From NCBI RefSeq assembly GCF_000203795.2, contig NW_006281103.1, forward strand, positions 1,263,929 to 1,327,928: a DNA stretch of 64,000 nt, in the 5' to 3' direction. Below are positions 49,701 to 57,884 of this stretch, piece by piece. Both the position numbers and the translations under genes were made by a program. The notes below the pieces were generated by a model. That model was not told where the DNA came from and searched no databases. It worked only from the letters and a program-made list of their open reading frames with translations. Source of the stretch: Batrachochytrium dendrobatidis JAM81 (Eukaryota; Chytridiomycota; Chytridiomycetes; Rhizophydiales). Position 1 is the first letter of the stretch. Each line of letters starts with the position of its first letter.

Positions 49701-50217
49701 TATCTCTGGGAGTCAAAGGACAAGTATCAGATAACACACACGAGTTGGATTGAGAGCAAGGCGTTGTAATGGACGCAGTTGTGGCAGTGCTTAGGGATGC
49801 TTGATATGACTTTTGCTCATTGCTCAAGTGCCCAAGACTGACTGAACAAAGAGTGGATGGACGTCGAGTTTGGTTAGACACTCCGTGATAGAGTGAATGG
49901 GTATCCGATGCTAATGAGGTGACACTTGCTCGTGCATGGTCAGAATAAAGAGTACTTGAGCTAGAAACACTACCGTATTGGGGCATTGATTCTTCCAAAA
50001 TGGGAGCTTGAAGTAACAGCTTCGAGTCGCTTTCAAAAACTAAGTCAGTTGGAATCATTGGAGTGGGAATAGCGCTGACGGTAGAATAATAGTTGTGTAC
50101 TCGTTGCTGAACAGTAGTCCATGAAGAAGTTGTTTGATTCTCCTTACTAGGAAGCGTGAATACAATATCTTTCAAGGACATGCAGCTGGAGCATCCGCAT
50201 GTATCCGTAAGCATCAT
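46708..50217 (-). CDS. DPP8/9-like S9B family protein with lost catalytic serine (pseudopeptidase)
   Basis: A single 1169-aa exon. Residues 1 to about 290 are Ser/Thr-rich. From there blocks follow DPP8/DPP9 in order: SLWTPFTLDGNLWATNS, then CKYIVRAGWLPDDAGIWAQL, GDWNVLHSQIWADAAHKLVY, MGTKDTLLERHLYVSSF, PEIFSFVSSNGTKVHGM, and the hydrolase strand GLIDMDRVFVQGVGRGG. Active DPPs have GWSYGG at the last motif. Here residues 1059-1064 are GVGRGG, so the nucleophile Ser is Gly. The oxyanion-hole YGGP region is also changed (LIHDALSEQ). An Asp (HDESD) and a His (DTHPM) remain near the expected places. It should not hydrolyse peptides by the usual mechanism. A scaffold or binding role is inference. 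The ORF is intact and long, so it is not a decayed pseudogene. Confidence 0.85.
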   Translation of the reverse strand: MMLTDTCGCSSCMSLKDIVFTLPSKENQTTSSWTTVQQRVHNYYSTVSAIPTPMIPTDLVFESDSKLLLQAPILEESMPQYGSVSSSSTLYSDHARASVTSLASDTHSLYHGVSNQTRRPSTLCSVSLGHLSNEQKSYQASLSTATTASITTPCSQSNSCVLSDTCPLTPRDTVVTSPLSSIGDTCSSYGQTDNCTSNSRTNSVDINAFPKMTSHVQEATAWVPIESAVPCLAQRSPSSMAYTYSSNRTSYAMGPSSVHPKPHVLPCRTNSNSAVSFTSTSSQQHASLWTPFTLDGNLWATNSVCDNGARQLTFNTDPDISNGCSHHIYQDRLDRSIAYWEKPHSSLISHGDKKLFKHQILYIQFNKQQTRDSDAVDTRNSWLDPHSSDLFDSNSSEDLHLVEFDSDEQSPPTHYCLPSTHRIRLLFPWCKYIVRAGWLPDDAGIWAQLLDQSRKRTAIIRISESLFVEHSNVKKPVHDTIQLLLEEECVSGHITISDAFCFVPAFDARSGLKSKKQSPSDLVEFIWTSKRSGFNHLYLVTCTLSNTLAFNSDSESQPTADGLPTPNSPSILHALPVVSNVASKTRQITTGDWNVLHSQIWADAAHKLVYFMGTKDTLLERHLYVSSFHHDAILLVSSFLTTHDTQSDFSLMQSPTCFSRPSSRLTVAHIQHNIRRLTDLGKSHSVTMSNSCSRFVTVFSSILDPPQTMVFDIVYSENTIRSDADSSGISRKIPVLTLPPSPMHPQKIRHRKASGTCVQSNSSVASSPEMYYDLKHRHKFWNACVRKSLGTVPDKTQLIRTTLLLFADTSATASMDAYMELLDKHILPTTKFITQVLPPLSTTNGNESSESIRESSRRQSLVYERLPVPEIFSFVSSNGTKVHGMICKPLHYCDGMTYPTIVLIHDALSEQTVLNEFQYPKLQGVFMALKFGFALVIVDSVYIHDTGGCSVSFVGDHIEALLYLSVGCNQALFNKELDSAKAKPAEPVDPYDLFDLPEYAYGCSSSTSMTPSSFISSSQPALKSFDSATLSCIWDSVKMKKFCGEYSGLIDMDRVFVQGVGRGGHVAVLSICHFPTVFKLALAIAPRVMANVDGGMDGVAKHFRSMPDDPHHRVMIVDNHDESDLVRGIESSGKTCHVAPYAFDTHPMNSYTTIKNMDILSMCWFQSHF

Positions 50218-50629
50218 GTATAGGAATTTAAATACAGATGATTAGGTATACTCAATGAAGTAAAGTGGCTGATAATAGCTGAATACCCCAATAACGAGCT
50301 GAAATGGAGTGCTGAAATTTAATGATAAACGGTAGTCCTTTTCTGTGCAATTGAAATGAATGCCCGCCAGTTGAGGTATATCAACTACAAGAATTTAAAA
50401 TGTACCAATGATGCGAGTATATAACCAGTATTTTAAACAGGGAAACCCGAAACAACCCAACAGCCACTGTGATGTCGATACAAAGCAATCACTGCGGGTC
50501 TACAGTTTTGGAATCAATAACGTACAGCTTTGGCTGCTGTGTTTTCATCATAATCATTATGGGTGGAAACAGATCGTAAGGGCTATAATATAATATTGAT
50601 TATTAGTAGACGCCTTTTACTGGCTATGA
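50218..50629. other. Intergenic, 5' side of the DPP-like gene
   Basis: These 412 bp upstream of the DPP-like start (50217, minus strand) are AT-rich and should contain its promoter. A 61-codon plus-strand ORF (50408-50593) has no recognisable features, and I do not call it a gene. Confidence 0.35.
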
Positions 50630-51230
50630 TTACAGCTGTGCTCATGTGAAATATATCGTTTGTGGTCACTGCCATTGTTTGGCTTTGGAATGTACAATGG
50701 TTAAATCCTGTGCTTTCCTATTGGAGGTTGACTTGGATTGATACTATCAATTCTTCCAAGCACAACATCAATCGTATGATATAGACTATAGTCGAGTCTG
50801 TTATTTCCCCTCTTTTGGTAGTCATGCATTGTACAATCTCCAGGCTTGAAATCGGACTCATTCACTGCAATCCAGATATTGGATTTGACTGTTCTCGGCA
50901 CAACTTTACAAATTCCTTGTATCCTGAAATCTAGAATGCGCTTGCGTTTTAGTTCAAGACTACAGTCTCGGTAATAAATATTCCCATGTTAGCCATCCAA
51001 TGCTTACTTGTAATGCTTGGTTGGGTGAAAGGAGATTCGGAAACTGAGCAAGTGTGGAATTGACCGAGGCTGTGATGTGAATGCTGCTTTGAGCATTCGT
51101 TCAGTTGTTTTATACAAGAGCACAGACCAGTCAACTTTGTCAGAATCCAAGACAATGCTGTCCAGTAAATGGCAGAATTATCATTTCATGAGACTGTTTA
51201 TCATGCATCTCGTGTCCTTGTTACTTTACA
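50630..51230 (+). repeat. MITE-like repeat copy 9 (long form)
   Basis: The 5' end GATTACAGCTGTGCTCATGT is followed by TTGGCTTTGGAATGTACAAT, GGTAGTCATGCATTGTACAA, GCAATCCAGATATTGGATTT, TGCGTTTTAGTTCAAGAC, the extra internal segment (GGAGATTCGGAAACTGAG ... ATGTGAATGCTGCTTTGAG), CTGTCCAGTAAATGGC and TTCATGAGACTGTTTATCATG. The last bases of the 3' terminal inverted repeat are not clear. It is non-coding. Confidence 0.6.
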
Positions 51231-51479
51231 AGTATCAATAATTCACGACTAGCAACAAAAAGGATGAGAATGGAAAAGTAAATATGCTTCAAGACTTTCT
51301 GAATCACATTGGTAGTGCTCCAAACACATTCCATTCCATAAAATACAGACCCACCGATTCAACATGATCTGCCAACCATTCAACAAACAGCAATGTCGCG
51401 AGATACATAGTTGCATTACTTGACCCATCTGTAATTCTTAAACCCTGCTGAAAACCATTCTAGTAAGTGGTTTTATATG

Positions 51480-51622
51480 GCGTGCGATCCCAGACATTGG
51501 GGAAAATAAAAGTGTCAATAGTAATTTGTAGTATGAAAGCGCATCAAATACTTGGCCATTGTCTATTCTAAAGCAGAGGCAGTCACTGCAAGATAAAGAA
51601 TTTTATTTTACGTGAATACGAT
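51480..51622 (-). repeat. MITE-like repeat copy 10 (fragment)
   Basis: Read on the minus strand it starts TTTTTACCATCGTATTCACG and continues TAAAATAAAATTC, TATCTTGCAGTGACTGCC and AGAATAGACAATGGCC. That is the 5' terminal inverted repeat plus about 100 bp. It lies about 90 bp upstream of the tetraspanin start. The space between copies 9 and 10 shows nothing else. Confidence 0.5.
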
Positions 51623-51709
51623 GGTAAAAACACTTTATTTCTCAAAATAAATCTCTGAATTTACCTCAAACTTCATTTTATACATCAAATAGTAAAGTAA
51701 TTTGTCGAT

Positions 51710-53064
51710 ATGCCTCTTCTCTCGCGACTACAAGCCTTTTCTTTCAACACAGAGTCATGGTTCTCTACTAGCAGCTTTATTTTCGTAAAAAATCTGCTGC
51801 TATTGATCAACTTTTTATCCATGGTAAGCTTATTATAATCAATTTTATATTGGTATTTTATGGCTATCGTGCTGCATCAATGTAGCTTGCGTGTTTGTGA
51901 TGGAAATCGTGCAGTTTTCAATTAGACAGATGCTGGCTGAATGTTGGAATCTCATTCTCTCATCTATTCAAACACTCGTATGTTTGACTATCGACAAAAT
52001 TGCAGTATCCGTTATAATTGCATATTGGATAGAAACTATCGAGTTTTGATGATGCTTTTTGCTCCGTCACGTAAATTTCAACCTCGACACCTCTAGTTTA
52101 TTGCTATCAATCTGTTAGTTTTAGAAATTTAATATTTTATTTCAAACTCGTACTTGTTAATAAAACTACAGCTTGCAGGTCTTATCCTTATTGGTGCGGG
52201 AGGCTACATCAATACAAATTCTGCCGAGGATATTGTGGGTCTTTCTGGAAGTATTGCTGTAGCATCTATTGTTATTGGCTGCATTGTGACTATTATTTCG
52301 TTCTTGGGCTGCTTTGGTGCTGCAAATGAAAAGGGTGTGCTTCTCAAGACCTACTTTGCATTGTTGATTATTCTCGTGATTTTGGAAATCAGCGTTGGCG
52401 CTGCTGCCTATGCTAAGCGCGACGAGGTAAACGAATCGCTCATAGTATTGTAGTGACTTTTAGCTGACATGTTTTTATGATAGATGAATACCTCTATTGA
52501 TATTGCATGGCACAATGCAGCACAAGGCCCCAACAACTCTACAATTGTGGGCATTGAAAAACTGGTATGGATTAATGAATTAGCTTGCTCTGCTACAATC
52601 TTGGATGATTTCAAGTATAATGTATTTCCTACTGTGTACTTACATTTGAATCACAGTTTGACTGCTGCGGATTCTACAATACTACCGACGCAGTTGTCAC
52701 ACCAGATTGCGTGCTCAAAACCCCTAATAGTACTGGTTGCCATGATCAGCTGACTGCTACTCTGAAAGGATCTCTATCAACGATTGGCGCAGCTGGATTG
52801 GCTCTTGGTCTTGTTGAGCTTATTGGTTTGATTTTTTCTGTTGTTCTTTTCCGCAAGATCGCGTCAAAAGAAACTGCTCAGAGCAATCTACTCAATGAGG
52901 CTTGGCGCATTAATCGCACCAAAGTACAGTATGGGTAAGTGATCAAACTACATCTTGGGCCATGTGTTTAAGGATTAGCAAGATTAAGTTATATATTTTT
53001 GTCGTACATTTTAACTTACCTTGGATTTTGTTTTTATAGATATCAAAACTACCAATATGTATAA
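51710..53064 (+). CDS. Tetraspanin
   Basis: Four-pass membrane protein that organises membrane microdomains. Exons are 51710-51823, 52172-52426, 52484-52564, 52657-52934 and 53040-53064, in phase, giving 250 aa. Membrane segment 1 straddles the first junction (FVKNLLLLINFLSM|LAGLILIGAGGY). Segments 2 and 3 follow (IAVASIVIGCIVTIISFLGC; TYFALLIILVILEISVGAAA). The large extracellular loop has the defining CCG motif (FDCCGFYNTTD) plus two more cysteines (PDCVLK, TGCHD). Segment 4 ends LIGLIFSVVLF. The short tail ends YQNYQYV. Loop asparagines in NNS and NTT sequons suggest N-glycosylation. The first intron (348 nt) is long for this window but shows no clear repeat copy. Confidence 0.9.
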
Positions 53065-53386
53065 TTTTCCATGGTTATTCGTTGTTAGACACGTGTAGAC
53101 AGTTTCAGTACATTACAGTCTGCTATTTCCCTCATGGTTTATGATTTGATTTTTCAAACTCTTGCTATAAATGCAAAAACTATGTTTGTTTCTATTGGTT
53201 GAAAATGATGTATCGTTTTGCAATCAGAGCATTACCACGTTTAAACATCTCCTTATTTTTTCCAAATAGTTTTTCGTTTTTGTATCATTCAGTACAAAAA
53301 TAAATCAGTTTAGTATTTCTTTTTATTTGGTTGATCTCAGTGCTGAGTTTTTATGCATACCATATAGTCGGTTTTATTTGGAAGCT
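53065..53386. other. Intergenic between convergent tetraspanin and SFR1-like genes
   Basis: This 322-bp AT-rich stretch is where two genes end towards each other. I see no ORF, repeat copy or RNA gene; it should hold both polyadenylation regions. Confidence 0.4.
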
Positions 53387-55460
53387 TTAAACAAAATCAT
53401 CGTCCATCTCATCATATTTGCCAATCATGTGAATATCAAATTGGCACATGTTTGCAAGCTCAATCAGTTTAAGAATCCTTGGACGTTCTTGGTAAATCCG
53501 ATCGGTGTTAAACATTCCACCACCACTGCTCCCTGTTTCACTATCTTCATTTTCATAGTCAGGAAATTGAGCGCACCAAGAATGTGCACGACTGGGATGA
53601 ATACCCACTCCTTTTGTTGAATCAGAACGATCAAAAAATGGATTGGATGTTTGCTTCTTTTTTGGAATCGCAACTTCTCCAATCTGAGTGCGAAGGTCCA
53701 AAAGAGTATCTTGACAAACACCTTTCCATTTAGCAATCAGTCGATCAACTTTGGTAATTTCGTTCTAATAAAAGCAATCAATAGTATGGTTTAGCTTGTA
53801 CTGTAGTAGAATACCATGTTTTGGAATTGTGAGAATTCCAACTAACAGTTATACTTGCATTTTCTTTATAGGATTGATACAACTCGTATTTGCGTTTAAG
53901 GCATGTCAAGTCTTCAATGGCTCGATCAAGTGCTTTTTTTTCCTGCATTGCTGGATCGGTTCTAGCCAGTGGGCTTTGAAAGTCCTTTTTTCCAGATGCA
54001 TGGCGAGCATTCAACGGAGTTATTGGTAAATTGTTATTATTATGCATAGAAAGTGGAGTCCGCATGGGTCGCGATGAAAGTGGAAGTGAGCTTGACGACG
54101 TGGAGGATTTAAACTTGGACTTGGGTGTCGATACTTGATATGCTATTGCCGATGCTGGCTTGAATGCTGGGCAGATTTCAGAAGTGCTTGCTTCCGCAAT
54201 CGATTCCCGAGCTGGTGTAGTGGGGACTGTGGGAGTAGAAAAAATAGGTTTTACTGGTGGCTTGGCAGATTTGAATACTGATGGCTTTGTTGTTACGGTC
54301 GATTTTCTTGAACTGTTTGCTAAAGGTGATTTAAATGGAGTGTTCCAACATGACTTGCGCTTAGAAGGGATTTTGGTTGGAGTTGCAGTGGGTTCTACCG
54401 GTATAGCGATTGGCTCTGGATCTACTGTTTTTTCTATTTCAACTGTAGGCAAAGCTTGTTCATTTGATGCCAAAATGCAAGCAGATATCTGTGTTTTTTC
54501 AAGCTCATCATTAGCACTGAGATGTTCCGATGCATCCATAGATCTCAATAGGGTCGTATTGGAATTTGGAGCATCGATTGCTTGAGCGATTGATTTTTTT
54601 GAAAGTGCATTTGCAAGTTGAAACTCTGATAAATCTGACTGTGCACTTTCATCAGACACGGTGTTGGTAGTATATGTACATATGTCTGGTTTAGAGACAA
54701 GTGTATCTGTAGCAATATCCTTGGCTGTTTTAAAACCTATATTGTCATCTGACATAATACTATCGACGGAATGACAAGCATAGTCCATTACAGTCGTGGT
54801 TTTGGAATCATTCGACAATTCATGTTTGAATCCTTTAGCAGATTGGAATTCAAAAGACTTTTTAGGTGTATCAGCAAGAGCCAGGTCGTCATTAGAAGTT
54901 GGTGTCAGTTTTTTGGCACTTTGAAATGCAACATTAGATATGGTTTTGGATGGTTTTGAAGGAGTAGCTATTGCAATCTATAAAAATAGGTTAGATTAAT
55001 ATCCTTGATATTCAAGTATTACAAGATCAACCAAATACACACTGTTCCTGGAATTTGCTGTTGTGATGCTAAAGTGTAGTACAGAATTAGAGTGCCTGGC
55101 TCTGTAGGCGTATATTGACGAACTGCAATAATCTTCTTTTTACACAATCGATCAATGAGGTCCTTCTGCATTTAAAATCAAATTATAGATGTTGTATAAA
55201 ACAGTAAATACATTAGTAAAGCAGATGATAATTGGTTGTAGAAAGGAGATGGAATGAATAGACGACAATGGTTGACTATTACGGCTTACTACTGTTGTCC
55301 GAGAATAGACTGGATTTTTGCAATATGCGCTCAATTTCGTTTGAACAGTACTTATAGGAAGTGGCAAACGATTGTCATGATTGTCAATGTCAGTGGATGA
55401 TAAAATCAGATCCTCTTTAAGCAAAAGTGTTTGTATACACAGTACTGCAAGTGAATTCAT
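53387..55460 (-). CDS. SFR1/MEI5-like recombination accessory protein with long N-terminal part
   Basis: Sfr1/Mei5 partners Swi5 to stimulate Rad51/Dmc1 strand exchange. Exons on the minus strand are 55290-55460, 55043-55165, 53859-54977 and 53387-53764, in phase, giving 596 aa. The C-terminal core resembles the family: LKRKYELYQSYKENNEITKV, then LIAKWKGVCQDTLLDL, and a terminal LANMCQFDIHMIGKYDEMDD segment matching the acidic end of SFR1. The middle is Ser/Thr/Pro-rich with basic TPFKSPL motifs. The first 98 residues (LPISTVQTKLSAYCKNPVYS, KDLIDRLCKKKIIAVRQY) look like a winged helix and are not expected in SFR1. Either the gene is fused or the model joins two genes. Yeast and human SFR1 are about 245-300 aa. 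Intron 3 uses a GC donor (AAT|GCAAGT at 53858). Confidence 0.5.
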
Positions 55461-55512
55461 TGCAGATATATAATTGTAATTGAATGGCCGAATCTGACGA
55501 TTAAATGCCAGA

Positions 55513-55850
55513 AATTTACAATCGTGTTTGTAAAATGAAATACTTTTGTGCATTCATCTTGCAGTGACTTTTAAAATAAAAAATGGCTGAATATTTGGTA
55601 TTTTCCTACTGCAAATTGACTTGAATGAACATTCTCAATTCTTCAATCGATACATTGTTTATCGTATAAACCAATCAAATTGGGTTTAAACTGCCTTTTT
55701 CTCTTTATTGTATCTTAACATCTCGGACACGTTCTAGTTCAAGAAAACAATATTCTCCAGTAACCTGACACCCATCATACGAGACTGGCTGTTTATTGGA
55801 CATCCTTATTTAGTGTGTCAATTTGTGAATACGGTAGAAATTTGCATGGC
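55513..55850 (+). repeat. MITE-like repeat copy 11, upstream of the SFR1-like gene
   Basis: The 5' end AAATTTACAATCGTGTTTGT and TGCATTCATCTTGCAGTGAC, internal CGGACACGTTCTAGTTCAAG, and 3' end GTGAATACGGTAGAAATTT. The two ends pair as inverted repeats over about 30 bp, including the outermost AAATTT. It fills the space between the SFR1-like start and the RSPH9 stop. Confidence 0.65.
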
Positions 55851-55890
55851 AGACACATTTGCAATGACTAGCACTCATTCACGTATTTAT

Positions 55891-57237
55891 TTAAAGCATG
55901 AATCCAATGTTATGGTTCTTTTGACCAGTTCCATAGTAAAACGATGCATACGACAGTGGTGAGGTTGAATGAACAAACGTGTATCCTGGCCATTGTAGAC
56001 TGCGAACAATCGTTGCTGTTCCCTCCTGCTCTGCGTTCACTGCCCACGCTCCTAATTACTCGTGAATTCGAAGTGTATCTGTTAATACTTGATGTTATTT
56101 GATCAAAAAATCGCCTATTTACCTTTTGGCTCGTCGTTTCCAATGGATTCGAAAATATCAATAGTATCATCAAATTTTTCGATACGCTCAGATAGCGTAC
56201 GGCTGGTTACTTCAAATCCGTCTCGGAAATGCAAAAAAGAATCAATATTTTTCATGTCCTCCGTATCCAGACCTATAATAGTAAGCCATTTGGTTTCAAA
56301 TAATTCACATTTTAGCTTGCTTTTAAACTCTGCTATTGCAGCAATAATGGTGCCCGAATCTGTTCTTACCACGGAAGTTGGGATTCTTGATAATTTTATG
56401 ATCTAGATTACGATAATAGGCACCACGTGGAACAATCTGTGCCTGATAATTGATAATAGACATTAGGGCTGTAAGACGCTTTTCTTCACGAAGCTTTGTC
56501 TATAATTTTGTTTAAATAGTCGCAGCAAATTTAGTGTTGTAGATACAGGGTCAAGTTAGTAATGCTTGAAAATACTAGACTTGTATAAAGTCGAATATTT
56601 GGACGACTTACCTCGGAGCTGTTTGGATCAGAATCTAATTACACGAGTCTAATTAGCAAAACCTAGTTTTGACATTGGCTTAAACAGTATAGGGGTTGGT
56701 ATAGGATGGATCGTGATTTTATTACTTACAGTCTTTTGGAATAGTGTGCTCATATGAAGGATCACCGTAAAAACGGCCATGAGCCAGTTCAGCCAGTTTG
56801 GCTTCCTCTGGTGTGATTTCAGGCAATTGAAACCAGTTATTGCTATCGCACCTACACACTCAATTCAGTTTTAATATTCAAAGACTTGTAATCGCGTCAA
56901 GTTCAATATCGTATCTCGATTTGTATCTGTTTCTTGGATGCATGTGCATGTTTATACTAATTTATGATACAACCAGTTTCTTGTGCTTAAAGTTCAAGAC
57001 TATCATTTACACTTACGTATAGTAGTACTTGCGGTCAAACAAAGACTCGCTGACTGACTGAGCAAGCAGATAGTCCTGCTGAATTCCCAAAACTTTACCC
57101 CAAAGGTAGATATTTGGAAGTTTTTCCTGCTCTTTCTTAATTACAAGTGAATTAAAAAGTGATGCTCGTTCCTCGATGTTTAAAGTAAACCCAGCTAGAT
57201 TGAACATTGCTGCATCTTGACTTTCCATGAACGACAT
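55891..57237 (-). CDS. RSPH9: Radial spoke head protein 9 (RSPH9)
   Basis: Component of the axonemal radial spoke head that helps control dynein and flagellar waveform. Exons on the minus strand are 57017-57237, 56730-56851, 56612-56634, 56370-56499, 56123-56272 and 55891-56051, in phase, giving 268 aa (human 276). Matching blocks in order are FTLNIEERASLFNSLVIKK, YLWGKVLGIQQDYLLAQSVS, HGRFYGDPSYEH, LREEKRLTALMSIINYQAQI, VPRGAYYR, GLDTEDMKNIDSFLHFRDG, PKGAWAV, VRSLQWPGYTF and the terminal YGTGQKNHNIGFML. The 23-nt exon is needed to keep the frame. An in-frame ATG 22 codons upstream is possible. Radial spoke proteins occur only in organisms with motile cilia, so this supports a flagellated zoospore. 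Confidence 0.94.
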
Positions 57238-57617
57238 ATTAGGGACTATTGAATATAATTCAAGGTGTTCTGACGTGTTTAGAAATAGAAAGACCTTGTA
57301 CAAGTCTCCGACTCAATTTTGTACATTACAAACTCGCATTAAAAAGTATCGAGCAGGTGTGTTGAACCCTTTAGCAATCAAGCAACTTCAAATCATTTAA
57401 AGCTTGTATATCACATAGATGATTAAAATAATGAACAATTAGACCATAAACTACTCGACCCAAGATTTAAAAACTTTTGCAAAGATGGGATATTAAAGCT
57501 AGCCAGTTTTCAGAAATCAGTCCATGCTCAACACACACTTTGTATACAACACATCAAAACTCTTATTTAATGAATATAATATCCCATTGTAGTAGTTCGT
57601 TGATAGTTTAATGGATA
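57238..57617. other. Intergenic, 5' side of RSPH9
   Basis: This 380-bp AT-rich stretch upstream of RSPH9 should contain its promoter. I see no repeat copy or RNA gene. Confidence 0.35.
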
Positions 57618-57749
57618 CTAAATCCACAGCTCAGGATTCACCCTTTCGTATTGAAAGCCACGCGCTATTGTTTTTAGTCTTTCCATCAACTCTTTGCCAC
57701 CTCCACGACTTTCAAACAAGACTTCAAGTTGAGCAGCAGATAGATTCAT
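57618..57749 (-). CDS. Possible 43-codon small ORF, unknown
   Basis: The minus strand reads from ATG at 57749 to TAG at 57618: MNLSAAQLEVLFESRGGG, then KELMERLKTIARGFQYE and RVNPELWI. The composition (no low-complexity runs, balanced charged and hydrophobic residues) looks like real protein rather than translated intergenic DNA. It could be a complete micro-gene or a single exon of a gene whose other exons I could not see. I recognise no family. Confidence 0.3.
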   Translation of the reverse strand: MNLSAAQLEVLFESRGGGKELMERLKTIARGFQYERVNPELWI

Positions 57750-57884
57750 TTTTATAAAACTAGAATTGGCAGTTATATATAACTTCAAAACACGTTTATT
57801 ATTTACAGTATATACGATATAAATATCGACTTGGTTTGACCCTATTTTATTTTAACAGCTCGACCAAGTACAATCCTTTAATAA

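Noticed and set aside
29920..51230. GTTCAAG blocks in the repeats as tRNA-derived SINE promoters (B box)
   Set aside because: The block loosely fits GWTCRANNC, but no matching A box or 3' tail was seen, and the inverted ends point to a MITE instead.
55152..55553. A single 133-codon minus-strand gene reaching into repeat copy 11
   Set aside because: Splitting at the donor near 55289 and starting at 55460 gives in-phase exons with the SFR1-like gene. The upstream part is repeat DNA.
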